DNA from: Beta vulgaris subsp. vulgaris
Taxonomy: Eukaryota; Streptophyta; Magnoliopsida; Caryophyllales; Amaranthaceae
Assembly (NCBI RefSeq): GCF_026745355.1
Contig: NC_079204.1
Location: forward strand, 53,340,532 to 53,404,531
DNA: 64,000 nucleotides
Direction: 5' to 3'
Both the position numbers and the translations under genes were made by a program. Under the pieces are notes generated by a model that was given only the letters and a program-made list of their open reading frames with translations, was not told where the DNA came from and made no database searches. Positions 1-10,720 of the stretch are shown one piece after another (the stretch's first letter is position 1; each line of letters opens with the position of its first letter).

Positions 1-1127
1 TTGACCCTACGGAAAACTTAAAGCCAAAGCCAAAAAAAAATAAAGTTGCATTAAGACAAATAGACAATTAGCAAATAAGGCCATTATTTTGATATTGTCC
101 AACAAAGATATAAAATGAAAAGGAGTTGTAGGACATACTCTACTGCCTCACAAACTGCTCTGTAGAAATCAACCGATGTCCAATCCTTTGTAACGTCTGA
201 GAAATGTTCCTCGTAATATCTTTGTGCTGTTTCACCCATTAATTTGGTCATTTTCACCTCGTTTCCTATAAAAGATTATCAATATGATAATTAGAGAACA
301 AATAACTCGTGTATAGAATGTATAATAACAATATTGTAGACGAAATTTAATCTCAAGTTTGAAATAAGTTGAGCATTCTAATAAACTTGATAAGAAGTAC
401 GCAGTAATAAGTTCCCCTTGAGCAAATTAGTTTCAAACTGAAATTAGATATTGCAATTTGACGCAATTATTAAAGACGAAGAAATAGAGAAATAATCAAT
501 TACAAATTGAATGAGGAGAAAATTAGAGATGACTTTATCATTGTTTGTCGAATTTAGCTGTTTGATTTATGGGATGGGTTCAATAATTTAGAATCTTTTT
601 ATTGTTCTAGCATGCATGGAACATTAGTAATAAAGGAAAACACCAAAAAAGCCTCTATATATCTTACTTTTGGTCCACATAACATGTGATAAATGCTTTC
701 TTTCGCAACTAAGAGTTGCATATTTAGGATTAATGTATTATGATGTGATATTGTAATAAAGGATTATATTTTTACTAATATAAGATTACTATTTCATTGT
801 CGTCATATTCTCATAACTTTAATCAATATAAATTGAAATAAAATAAGATTTTAAGAAGCTATGATGTCACATACTCACATAGTAACATATGTACGTTGAA
901 CCTGCAAGGAATCAACCATGAAATCAAGAAAGATGGAATCACCTAAACATCTTTATATTTAGCATGTGAATCACCTAGTAACTAGTATTTGGATTTGGGT
1001 GTTGCTCCGGGTTGGTATTGTGTTTTCGAACTTAATATGCATTTTTTTCCATTCTTACTAAAATATATTAAGGAAAACTCAACCGTTAAAAGGTACAAAT
1101 ATAATAATGTGGACACTTAAAGTATGA
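1..1127. other. AT-rich intergenic DNA, no gene seen
   Basis: No reading frame with recognisable protein similarity, no tRNA or rRNA and no clear transposon end was seen on either strand. Short open frames here are chance frames in AT-rich sequence. Confidence 0.6.
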
Positions 1128-1333
1128 TTAAAAGTTTGTTGAGATGGTAATATAATTGTATCATGTATAACAGCAAGAGGTCATGATTTAAATCTCGTTG
1201 CAAGCTATTTTAATTTTGTTAATTGACATGACTTATGTACAAATTGGACAATTCTAGTGGAATAACAGGGGTGCCACGTGGCGTGTATACATTGTCACGC
1301 GCCCCTTTTAATATATTTATATAGATTAAAACA
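1128..1333 (+). mobile_element. tRNA-derived SINE, family B copy 1
   Basis: A degenerate A-box-like stretch (around 1138) is followed by a B-box-like GGTCATGATTTAAATCTC (around 1182), the layout of a tRNA-derived pol III promoter. The 3' part contains GGTGCCACGTGGC and ends TTTTAATATATTTATATAGAT. The reverse complement of 8029-8206 has the same order: tRNA-like head, GTGCCACATGGC, then TTAATATATTTGTATAGAT. I therefore read the two as one SINE family. Target-site duplications were not established. Confidence 0.5.
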
Positions 1334-1545
1334 ATATCCCATGCAAGTGAAGATAGGTTAAAGCCTATATATAATATGGTACGGTGTAGTCGCGTAGGAT
1401 ACACTAACAACTATTTCTTTACTCATTTAGAGTTCTACAAATGATAAATAAGGTCAGCACATATTGATGTGACACATGACAATAAAGTTCTGAAAATTTC
1501 ATTCAAGAATAACAGACGAAACATTCCAATATGAATATAAGGTTT

Positions 1546-1671
1546 TTTTTTTTAATTCATATGAGCCAAGAAGGCAATACAAAGTACAAAGAAGGGGAGG
1601 GGATTCGGACCTGCGATGTATCGTTCACAGTACCTCAATCTTAACCACTAGGCCAAGACATCCTTGTTAAT
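1546..1671 (-). mobile_element. Full-length tRNA-derived SINE (family A) with 18-bp TSD
   Basis: On the minus strand the element reads a tRNA-like A box (GGCCTAGTGGTTAAG) and B box (GCAGGTCCGAATCCC), then a short body ending in a poly(A) tail, seen as poly(T) on + just after 1545. It is flanked by an exact 18-bp direct repeat, aatatgaatataaggttt, at 1528-1545 and 1672-1689. The perfect duplication indicates fairly recent target-primed insertion. The short length (about 126 bp) fits plant SINEs. It depends on a LINE for movement and has no coding capacity. Confidence 0.88.
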
Positions 1672-1689
1672 AATATGAATATAAGGTTT

Positions 1690-2965
1690 AATCTATCATG
1701 AAATGAAAAAAACAAGCAAAGGTTCACCAAAGAAGAAGAGATAATACCAGGAGCTAGTTTTTGCAACGATTGACCCATCTTTGAATTTGATATATCTTTC
1801 TTTCTTTCTCTCTTCCTCTTTTCTTCAAATGTAAGTTTGGTTATGGTTGCAATAAACGAAATCAAAAGCTCACGTTACTTAACATTGGAACCTTACAACT
1901 AAAGAAAACTTTCTTGTGTTGATCACCTCATAATGAATGCAAGGAAAATAAGAAACTTGAGGGTTAGGAAGAGTATATAATCCATTCCCTCCAAATGAAG
2001 GCAACTCATTAATATCATATTATAATATGATTTTGCTATCATCTTACTCTTTGTTCTAAGATTATACTAGTTTTCTATGCATACGATGCGCGCGTTGATT
2101 ATTTGGATCTATTCTTAACAAATTTCATTAAAATATAATTATAGAAGTGTGATTTATGATTATTGTTATACAAACAACTGTAATCTATAAAGTTTTTAGA
2201 AATTGAGATAATTAAACATTTAGATGTAAAGTTTTGTAGTCAAATTAAATTTGTAATTTTTTTTATTGAGTAACCATTTTTCTCATTATGTCAAGTTACT
2301 TTCTTAATGCTTATTTAGTTTATTTTGACCCATTTTCAAATTAGAAAAGGATATAATTGTACAAAATATGAATATCCAATTAAGTTTATATATTTAGCTA
2401 AGGTTAAAAAAGTCATTTCATTGGAGGACACCATAATGTTTGGTTAAGAATTTTCCATAGGTTTATTATTTTTTTAGCAGGTAAGGAAAACGACATGTCC
2501 ACACTTTAAATCTTTAATTTACGATTTTTTGATCTAGTATTTGTTGGTCTAATGCCAGGGATTTTGGGAGGAGTAAGGTGATCAATGTGACAAACTCTCA
2601 AACATTTGAGAAAATTTTACCTTATAACTTCAAAGTTATAAGGTGAATTTGAAATCAATTCTATATCAAGCAAGCTTGGTTCAATTGGTTTATCATTTTT
2701 GTATGAAAGTGTTTTCTTTCATTTTGTTATTGCATTCGATTTTGATAAGCTAGGGTTTTAATTGTGGACATTATCAACTAATTTTATAGTGTATATATGT
2801 TTTCTTGATTAATTTGAATATCCAACTCAAGCAAACATACATGTTTCTTAATTTGACTTAATATTTCACTTATTTGATTCAAGCAAACATGTGAATTTAT
2901 CTTATTTAAAAGTTAAGATATTGAGCACCCATTGAGTTTCACTAATTTACCAGTATCTCATTCGC

Positions 2966-2966
<1 letters not shown>
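1690..2966. other. AT-rich intergenic DNA with a possible Helitron terminus
   Basis: No gene was found. Near 2066-2100 the minus strand reads a short GC-rich near-palindrome (GCGCGCATCGTATGC), then a few A-rich bases and CTAG before T. This resembles a Helitron 3' end (hairpin followed by CTRR, inserted before T). A similar terminus lies at 3568-3595. No matching 5'-TC end was identified, so this is a weak call. Confidence 0.3.

Positions 2967-2967
<1 letters not shown>

Positions 2968-3037
<70 letters not shown>
2968..3037. repeat. (AT)n microsatellite, left part
   Basis: About 70 bp of alternating AT. It continues at 3298-3353 beyond a MITE, so the two tracts were one microsatellite before insertion. 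Confidence 0.95.
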
Positions 3038-3039
<2 letters not shown>

Positions 3040-3296
3040 CTTCCTCCGTTCTGTTTTAAATGAAACATTGGATGAAATGACACTATTCATTGATCAATTT
3101 TAACTCCAGTTTATCGCTATTATATAAAGAAAAACATAGTCAAGTGGGATCTTGTTAGATTCGTCTCGATGCATACTATCAAATTATAACTTTTTTTATA
3201 TTTTTTACGTGTACACAACTAAAGATATTAATGGCTAAAGAAGCGCGTTGGGTTGCGTGAAAAAGCAAACGTTTCATTTAAAATGGAACGGAGGAA

Positions 3297-3297
<1 letters not shown>
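3040..3297. mobile_element. Stowaway-type MITE inside an (AT)n tract
   Basis: A 258-bp noncoding element with near-perfect terminal inverted repeats of about 28 bp (left CTTCCTCCGTTCTGTTTTAA; the right end is its complement with few changes). It is flanked by TA dinucleotides at 3038-3039 and 3298-3299. CTCCCTCCGT-like ends with a TA duplication are the hallmark of Tc1/mariner-related Stowaway MITEs. Internal segments are shared with the related elements at 28767, 34383 and 53263. It carries no coding capacity. Confidence 0.9.

Positions 3298-3353
<56 letters not shown>
3298..3353. repeat. (AT)n microsatellite, right part
   Basis: Continuation of the tract at 2968-3037, split by the MITE insertion. 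Confidence 0.95.
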
Positions 3354-3358
<5 letters not shown>

Positions 3359-3640
3359 ATAACATAGGTTGATTATAAGAACTTCATAGTTTGATATTTA
3401 CACATTCATACAAATCTGAAAAAATTGCTTATGATAATGCTTTTTTTTTGTATTAGTGATAAATTGAGAATATTTGGTCAATTCTTTAGAAGCTCGACGA
3501 CAAGATTCGAATGGCTTAAATTAAACAAGGACAAAGAGATTGTTACATTAAGAAATACATCTAGTAATATAAACTAGTTTTTGAAATGTGATGCACGAGT
3601 TAATTTTTTTATGTGATAGAATTATATTTCTATGTTATTT

Positions 3641-5783
3641 TTTTTGAAGAGAAAACGAGCTAATTGTATTAAAGAAGATCAAGTCCCGCTAAAGTTTGAA
3701 TACTTTGCGGGAATGAATGAGTACAAATGTTATCCAATCCAACCATAGCATCCCATCTAGCTACATTATGTGCTAGTGTGTTCCCTGCTCGTTTTACATG
3801 GTAACAATGAAAAGAAGAGAAAGAAGAACTAAGTTCGATAATATCATCAAACATAAGAAAAATAGGAGTTGCACCCCTTTGTCTCAGTCTTATGGCTTGT
3901 ACCACCCTAAGTGAATCGGATTCTAGCACCACCTTCTCAAACCCCATTCGGCGAGCCACTTCAACCCCAAATCTAGCTGCCCCAGCCTCGACAAGCGCAG
4001 GGCTCCAATTCGCTGCCAGCCTCCTCACGCCAGCCACCAGAACATTCCCCCACTCATCCCTGATTACCATACCAAAAGAAACTCCCCCATCATGTCGCAC
4101 ATGAGCATCAACATTAAGTTTAACAAAAGAAGCAGGAGGGAGGCTCCAAGAAGTTTGCGTGGGAATGAGAGAAGGATTCACAGTACCACTCACCTTCTTA
4201 TTATATTCACCATACTCCAATTTCAACTTCATGAAGCCTGCAGCATGACTTGGCTTGAAGTTTTCGTCCCCCCCCCCCCAAAAAAACTTCCTTATTCCTA
4301 CAAAACCATGCAGCCCATGTCAAGGATGCAAAGGATGCAAGAGCATCTTTGTTTAACTTCTCCGCTAGCCATACAAATCGATCCGCAAATGAAGTAGTAT
4401 GTGCCTCCATTAACAACCCCAAAAAATCACTATGAGTCCAAATCTCCATAGCATGTTTACAATCAAAGAGAGAGTGCATGATTGTTTCCTCTTCATCACC
4501 ACATATAGTACACCCGCAAGACTCGCGTATATGGCGTCTATGAAGTACACTTGATACCCCCAGGCTACCTTTACAAGCTCTCCAGATGAAATGTTTAAGC
4601 TTCGGTGGGCCATCAATACTCCACACAAGTCTCCAAAGATCACGTTCTTGCTCACCATAAAATAACTCCCATGTTCGTTGCTTCCCCAGCCGACCCAACC
4701 AATAACCTGAGCGTACGGTATACGTCCCATTCAGAGTAGGCCACCAATATCTGGAATCACCACGCCAAGAAAGAGGGAGGGGGATATCTAGTACCCATTG
4801 GCGCTCACCCCCCGCAAATGTGGCATTTACCACAGCCACATTCCATCCCCCATTTTCAAAGTCTAACAATTCAGATACACGCATCTCACCATTCATATTA
4901 CCATGTGGAGACGGCACCAAGTGAGCATTATTTTCGAGGAACCATGAATCCTCCCATACATTTATCGACTCACCATTCCCCACCCTCCACTTCAAGCCTT
5001 CTAGTAACAAGGACTTGGCGCCCCAAATGCTACGCCAACTATAACTTGGATCGAAGCCTCGTAGCGCAGCAAAAAAATCCGAGTTCTTAAAATACCGAGC
5101 CTTCAAGACACTGTGGAGGAGCGTAGGAGTGTCCATGCCAAGTCTCCACCCTTGTTTGGCCAACAACGCCTGATTGAAGCACTTTAAATCTCGAAATCCC
5201 ATGCCTCCCATAGACTTCGGTAGGCAAAGCGTCTCCCAACTATGCCAATGAATCTTCCTCGACACCGCATTGGAACCCCACCAGAATTTTGCAAGCACCG
5301 CATGAATTTCATCAATAAGGCTATCCGGGATTTTAAAAATGCTCATCATGTATGTGGGAATAGCTTGGGCAACAGCTTTAATTAACACCTCTTTCCCGGG
5401 GCGAGACAATAACTTTTGTTTCCACCCTTGCAGTTTCTTCCAGATTCGTTCCTTAAGACAAGAAAACACAGCCTTTTTTGATCTCCCAATGATAGTAGGC
5501 AGCCCTAAATACTTCTCATGGCGATTGACTTCACGAACACCCAATGCACGCACAATCTCTTCTCTTCACTGTGGAACAACACATTTGCTAAAAGCCACTT
5601 CTGTCTTGCTTAAATTAACTCTCTGGCCAGATGCTCTGTCATACGTACTGATTATATCAGCCACTTTAGAACACTCTTGCAGATTAGCTTTTGCAAATAA
5701 TATACTGTCATCAGCAAAAAAGAGATGCGTAATCTCTGGGGGCCCTCTGCCAACACGAGTTATTAGATGTGATAAAATAAGAA
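3641..5783 (-). mobile_element. 5'-truncated L1-type LINE: RT C-terminus, zf-RVT and RNase H
   Basis: On the minus strand the translation shows, in order: the reverse-transcriptase catalytic motif FFADDSILFAK (bases 5721-5704); the RT tail with KYLGLPTIIGRSK and WWGSN; the zinc-binding reverse-transcriptase region (zf-RVT), with a C-x2-C...H...C pattern near TICGDEEETIMHSLFDC; and an RNase H (RVT_3) domain with NVDAHVRHDGG, VEAGAARFG and LESDSL carrying the expected acidic residues. The element lacks ORF1, the endonuclease and most of RT, as expected for a 5'-truncated insertion starting near 5783. A stop lies at about 5573. A frameshift separates the zf-RVT frame (4207-5553) from the RNase H frame (3669-4232) at a C12 run, 4268-4279. 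A poly(T) at 3637-3645 marks the poly(A) tail. It is dead by truncation. Antisense open frames over it are shadows. Confidence 0.93.
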
Positions 5784-6039
5784 AATTTACATATTTCCTC
5801 CATTTTATTTTTTGAGATTAAACGAGGGTGGGGTCCTTCCATTTTATTTATGTTATATATATATATTTTTCTTTATGATTTATTTGAGACGTTTTATGAC
5901 ATAAAATATTAATGATTGACATGATGATTCAGCAAATTCAGATTCTAGTTTTATTTTATCTTAATCATTCTAAAATTTTTCCCATAAGTTTCCCTAAAAA
6001 ATTGGACAATGAAAAAACATCCAAAGCAGCCAAATTTGA

Positions 6040-6634
6040 TTGTATGAGGCTCATGATCGGACCGTAAAATTCACGGGTTGGGCGGCCTGGTACGTGGGCT
6101 GAATTAAAAATCTTGATCCACACCGGTTTGTTACCGATTTTGGCGGTTTGGGAAGCGATCGTGGTAGTTCGTGGACCGAGCTGGCGGGTCGACATGATTT
6201 TTTTTTTCTTTCAAAATTATTTAATCATTGGAATTATCCAATATTGTTATATAAAACCTTTAAAATTTAATAAAAGATATACAATTATAAACATTAATGA
6301 ATAATATCATTATTTATTGAATTTGATTGAATCATAATATATGCAATTTGATTAAAATATATACAATTTGATTAAAATAAATAAAATTTGGTTGAATAAT
6401 TACTTGGGTTAGGGTGGTCCGACTCTAGACCGGTTTGTAAAACGAGCTTGGCGGCATTAGAAATATGCTTTCATGGGTTGGGCTCAAAAAATCTGAGCTT
6501 ACGACCCACCCACCAATTTTACAGTTCGTGACGGAATGGATCAGCTTTTAGCGGTCTCGAACACACAACCCATGAGATGGGTTAGGTTAAATGGACTGAA
6601 TTGATCCGCACGGTTGGCCATATGTACCCTAAAC
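6040..6634. mobile_element. Decayed hAT-like MITE remnants
   Basis: Two blocks (about 6060-6200 and 6410-6634) contain repeated GGGTTGGGC, GGTTTGTAAAACG and CCGCACGGTTGGCC motifs, ending near ATATGTACCCTA. This composition is typical of noncoding hAT-type MITEs. The block between them is AT-rich. Intact inverted ends and an 8-bp duplication were not seen, so the family call is tentative. Confidence 0.35.
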
Positions 6635-6967
6635 AATATGATGAAATGGCAGAATCAAGTAACGTGCGAACTCCGGCTCAATTTGGTTCGATCGTACAAA
6701 TGATGGAATGGAACATGTGAGTGGTTACTAGGATGATTTCATATTCTCGTCGTTATGCTCATTATTATGTTCTTCAGGGTTGGGTTCCTGTTTTTTCTTT
6801 TTAAGGAAATGTTCATAGGTGTGAAAGACTGAAATCAATACTCGCTGAATCACATCAGATTGGATATATTTTGTTTTTCTTTTTTGATCTTATACGAGGT
6901 GTCGTTGAAGTTTGTAAATTTATCAAGTACCCTTGTCATCCTTAAAATTCATAGGATATTTTTTAAG

Positions 6968-7270
6968 TTTAGGAGTCGTTTGGTTGAAGTTGAGAAAGTA
7001 TAACTTTCTTTGAATTTGCATTGTTCATGAAATTTCATTTTCTAGGAAGTACATTTTTTTGTTTGGTTGAACATGAGAAATTCTATTTCCCATGAGAATT
7101 TTCACTTATCTAGGAGGGGTCATCCGTCTTTGGAATTCCATTTTGTAAGAAATAGAACTTCCTAAGAAGTTCCACTTCCCATGTTTTTGCCAACCAAACA
7201 ACAACACATATACCTACTTTCAAGGAATTCTAATTTTTCATGTATTTAAAAGTTAACCAAACAAGTTATT
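6968..7270. mobile_element. MITE with imperfect TTTGGTT inverted ends
   Basis: The left end reads GTCGTTTGGTTGAAGTTGAG. The reverse complement of the right end reads ACTTGTTTGGTTAACTTTTA. The roughly 300-bp interior has internal inverted segments (GGAAGTTCCACTTCC-like) and no coding capacity. The size and foldback character fit a MITE. The duplication length is uncertain. Confidence 0.45.
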
Positions 7271-8028
7271 AGTAAAATTTTAGGTTTGAGATAAATCTGA
7301 CAACAATTAGCTTTTGGTCAACATTTTTTATGATTGTTGTTACGGATTTCTTGTTAAAGGTTATGAACTTAAAGACCATCCCTCCTTGGAATTGCTTACC
7401 CAATAAATTTTACCACTCTTTCGAGCTTTTTAGATTCAATTCATATCTCTATCGTATATGACACTAGTGGTGGAACACGAAAAAATTTATAAATAAAAAA
7501 TAAAATAGGATGTAACTACTTCATTATTATTATTTTTTTTAAAAAGGATAAAAAAAAGTACAACAAAAAGAAAACAGTAAGAATTTACAACACAATTAGT
7601 TAATTTCATCACGTGTATATTAAAACTAGTGTGACATAATTAGGGAAAAAATGTTTAGAATTGAGATAGATTATGTTATAGAAGGGAACTATATGAGATT
7701 TTAAAAATCTTGTACTTTTTGCAAAATCGTAAGCGAACTTGTGAATAATGCTCTAGTCTTTACAACTAAATAAAACAATTGCTTTTAATTTAATTAACTT
7801 TATTAAAATTAAGTTCATTCAAACTACACAAATTAAATTCAATAAAATTAAGTTGAGATGAACAAGATTTTTAATTGTGCTATCTATAAATATAATTATA
7901 TAAGCCCATGCTATTAAATCCTAGAAACAAATTTATCCATCGACAACAATATAAAATATCACGAATTATATGGTAAAAGAAGTTAATCTAACCTAATTAT
8001 ATATATATATATATCGAATAATCAATAT
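7271..8028. other. AT-rich intergenic DNA
   Basis: No gene, RNA gene or clear transposon end was recognised. Confidence 0.55.
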
Positions 8029-8206
8029 CTATACAAATATATTAAGAGGCGTTCCTATCAAAGATAGGATGCCATGTGGCACTCCGTTTCAAGCTTTTAA
8101 TACACGTGTTTATAATCTCCTTTAGATATATGTAGTTACTAGGATTCGAACACATGACCTTTGAAATAAAATGTGAGTGTACGTTTAACCACTAATCCAA
8201 TACAAT
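8029..8206 (-). mobile_element. tRNA-derived SINE, family B copy 2
   Basis: The minus strand reads TTGGATTAGTGGTTAAACG (A-box region), then GGTCATGTGTTCGAATCC, a near-consensus B box. The body contains GTGCCACATGGCATCC and ends TTAATATATTTGTATAGAT. The ends and GTGCCAC motif match the copy at 1128-1333 on the opposite strand. The pol III promoter boxes are better preserved here than in copy 1. Confidence 0.68.
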
Positions 8207-9452
8207 TTTAATGCTTAATGTTTCAAAGTAAAATATAACAAAATCTTATAACTATATGTAATTATAAAGATATAGATAAACTTTTTGATCTCTAACACTT
8301 ATCATGTCATAACGTCCATTTTTCAATTTTGCACTAGAAAGAATATTAAGAAAAAATAATAAAATCAAGTTTGAGTTTATGATAATAATGTATTTGATAA
8401 TTCCGCAGCCTCGTCCGAGCCAAAATATTAATTATATACATATAAGTTGGCCAATTTTATTTGGTTCTCTCAGTCAACTTCCCAATTAAGATATTGTCAA
8501 TTCTATGTTGTCAATTCTATTTTGAGACAAATCCTAATATATTTTGCTAATATTAATTGTCATAATTAGTTGGGAAAAACTAACCTAAAAGATGTTTAAA
8601 TTCTAAGTGTAATTTTTCTAAGTTTGTACCCCTTCACTCAAAATACAAAACTGAGATTTCCACCACGACTAACATGAAGGAACTGGGGAAGCATTATATG
8701 ACAAGTTTTGAACCTTTGTTATGTACTTATGTTTCTCATCTTGTGTCTCCATTTCTTTTTCTTTTGACACGTCATTAATTTCGAGTAATGTGTCAAAAGA
8801 TGAAGGGTTGGGATACAAAATGAGACATGTAGAATTCAATATAATAGTAAAAGAGACTTGTCATCGACAAATGTAACTATAGTAACTAGGGTTCAAATAT
8901 AATGAAGGAAGATAAAGTTTTGCCTAAATTCCTTTTATATCTAGCAGATATGGAGATAAGTTTTTGATAAGCTCAATTTAATTTCGATAAATCCAAATAA
9001 CTTACAACAAATGATGGAGTGAATAACAAAATCCAAATAGATATGTACAGATAATGCGTATCTTAATTCCTAGACACATTCTATGTTATGATTAAGAGTG
9101 AATGTTTAGTTCGTTTCTTGGATTTCTTGAATGCACTCGTGTAATTCTCAATGAATCTTGATGGAAATTCGCGGTATTTTTGGCGTTTTAGATGGAGAGA
9201 AAAAAATAAAAAGAAATGAAGGCCTTTAACTTCCACCCGTCAAATATAAACTATGTTTGTTTTCACGACAAAACGTTGTTTTTTTTTTTAGCGAAACTAT
9301 AACTCACAAAGAGTTAATCTTTAAACAATATTCTCTATATCTTTAATGATGTTAAAAAATTAGCTATAAATAAGAAAGAGTTCCCTTAACTAATTAGAAC
9401 TAGGAAAACTTTATAAGATAAACATAAAACTAACTCGGAGATACTTGAGCAC
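8207..9452. other. AT-rich intergenic DNA
   Basis: No supported gene. Scattered poly(A)/poly(T) and short inverted motifs only. Confidence 0.55.
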
Positions 9453-9455
9453 TAA

Positions 9456-9809
9456 GGGCCTGTTCTCCCCAGCTTATTTTCAGTTCAGTTCAGTTCAGTT
9501 CAGTTCAATTCAGTTCAGTTCAGTTCAATTCAGTTCAGTTCAGATCAGTTCAGTTCAGTTCAGACCAGTTCAGTTCAGTTCAGACCAGTTCAGTTCAGTT
9601 CAGCTCTTGACAATACTTTTACTCTCACATATCACTATTCATTTCAGTTCAGTTCAGTTCAATTCAGTTCAGTTCAGTTCAGATCAGTTCAGTTCAGATC
9701 AGTTCAGATCAGTTCAATTCAGTTCAGTTCAATTCAATTCAGTTCAGTTCAGTTCAATTCAGTTCAGTTCAGTTCAGTTCAGCTGTTTTTTGCCGAAGAG
9801 AACAGGCCC
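9456..9809. mobile_element. Tourist-type MITE filled with (CAGTT)n
   Basis: The element begins GGGCCTGTTCTCCCCAGC and ends GCCGAAGAGAACAGGCCC. The outer 11-12 bases are inverted repeats, and it is flanked by TAA on both sides (9453-9455 and 9810-9812). A 3-bp TWA duplication is the hallmark of PIF/Harbinger (Tourist) elements. The interior is mostly CAGTT pentamers with CAATT/CAGAT variants, interrupted once at 9604-9640. The long open frame through it (Ser-Val-Gln-Phe repeats) is a product of the pentamer and not a gene. Relatives lie at 31632, 35030 and 35722. Confidence 0.88.
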
Positions 9810-9812
9810 TAA

Positions 9813-10275
9813 GTAAACTCCTTTCTACTTATAAAACAAGACATCTAATTTAACAAAAACTCTTAATGCATACGCTAAAATTGAGGGACAACCTATAGAG
9901 TTCTAAATAAGATTAACTACTAATTACACGTCCTAATAAATAAACACTGATAAAATAATCAAAATTTAATGTCTAAAATAGTTAAAACTCTTTCAAGTGA
10001 AAGTTAAAATCCATAAACAAAAACCTAAAGCAACTAGGATTAACTTGACCTAAAGAACTACGACTTATAGAGAAGACTCAATGTGTGCTATGGATCAATA
10101 TACTATAAGTTTGAGGTTATTATAACAACCAAAAAAGATAACTTTTATGAAGAGGAAAAAAAACTGAAAAAATCTGTAAAAATAAAATAAAAACCTTTGA
10201 TAGACACGTGGATAAAAAATATAAAAACATATCAAAAATATAAACCCTCCAATGACTTCACTCCAACACAAACAA
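9813..10275. other. Upstream region of the AVT1-type gene
   Basis: AT-rich DNA without reading frames of note. It probably contains the distal promoter of the transporter gene, but no specific operator motif is claimed. Confidence 0.4.
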
Positions 10276-10372
10276 GAACTATAAATTCACTAATTTAACC
10301 TTTTTATTTGAGTTTCTCCAAAGTTCTCTCTTTTTCTCTTTTCCTCACTCTCTCTCTCTCTCCTCTAAATTT
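10276..10372 (+). promoter_or_regulatory. Putative core promoter and CT-rich leader of the AVT1-type gene
   Basis: A TATA-like ctataaattc lies at 10279-10288. A pyrimidine-rich stretch with a run of CT repeats follows (about 10322-10371), as often seen in plant core promoters and 5' leaders. The first coding ATG is about 440 bases downstream, implying a long 5' UTR. Inferred from position only. Confidence 0.4.
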
Positions 10373-10531
10373 GTCCATTTGTCCCGCCTCTCTTTCACTT
10401 GTGTTGTGTGTTCCTGTGTTGTTTTTTCATCTGCAAATCTTTTTGGCATTTTCTAGAACTTATCATACATCATCAACCTGTAACACCGCTTTTTTTTAAG
10501 TTTTCTCTCTCCTTCTTACCTTAAAACTCAA

Positions 10532-10675
10532 TTTTCTTAAATACCCAAATCACTAAAAATAAAAAAATTTGAATCTTTGGAGTTTTAAAGTGTTTCTGGG
10601 TGATTTTCTTAAATACCCAAATCACTAAAACTAAAAAAGTTGTAATCTTTGGAGGTTTTAAGTGTTTCTGGGTAA
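10532..10675 (+). repeat. 72-bp tandem duplication in the 5' leader of the AVT1-type gene
   Basis: Two adjacent copies (10532-10603 and 10604-10675) share TTTTCTTAAATACCCAAATC at the start and GTGTTTCTGGGT near the end, differing at few positions. It lies 46 bases before the start codon, inside the likely 5' UTR. Confidence 0.85.
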
Positions 10676-10720
10676 TTTTGTTCAAGTGGGTATTTTGATA
10701 ATTTGTTTGTGTTAGTAGTA

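Noticed and set aside
1546..1671. Functional tRNA gene
   Set aside because: A and B boxes are present but no cloverleaf can be closed; the poly(A) tail and TSD show a SINE.
3611..5781. TSD for the minus-strand LINE (atgtgatagaat / atgtgataaaat)
   Set aside because: The left copy does not abut the poly(T) tail, so the similarity may be chance.
5339..5815. Plus-strand open frame of 158 codons
   Set aside because: Antisense to the LINE reverse transcriptase, which carries the clear motifs FADD and YLGLP on the other strand.
9445..9816. Long open frame of repeated Ser-Val-Gln-Phe residues
   Set aside because: It is a by-product of CAGTT pentamers, whose length keeps several frames open, inside a Tourist MITE. 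The related copies are broken by stops.
10703..10720. Upstream extension of the AVT1 first exon
   Set aside because: It relies on a non-ATG start. The ATG at 10721 gives a normal acidic N-terminus.
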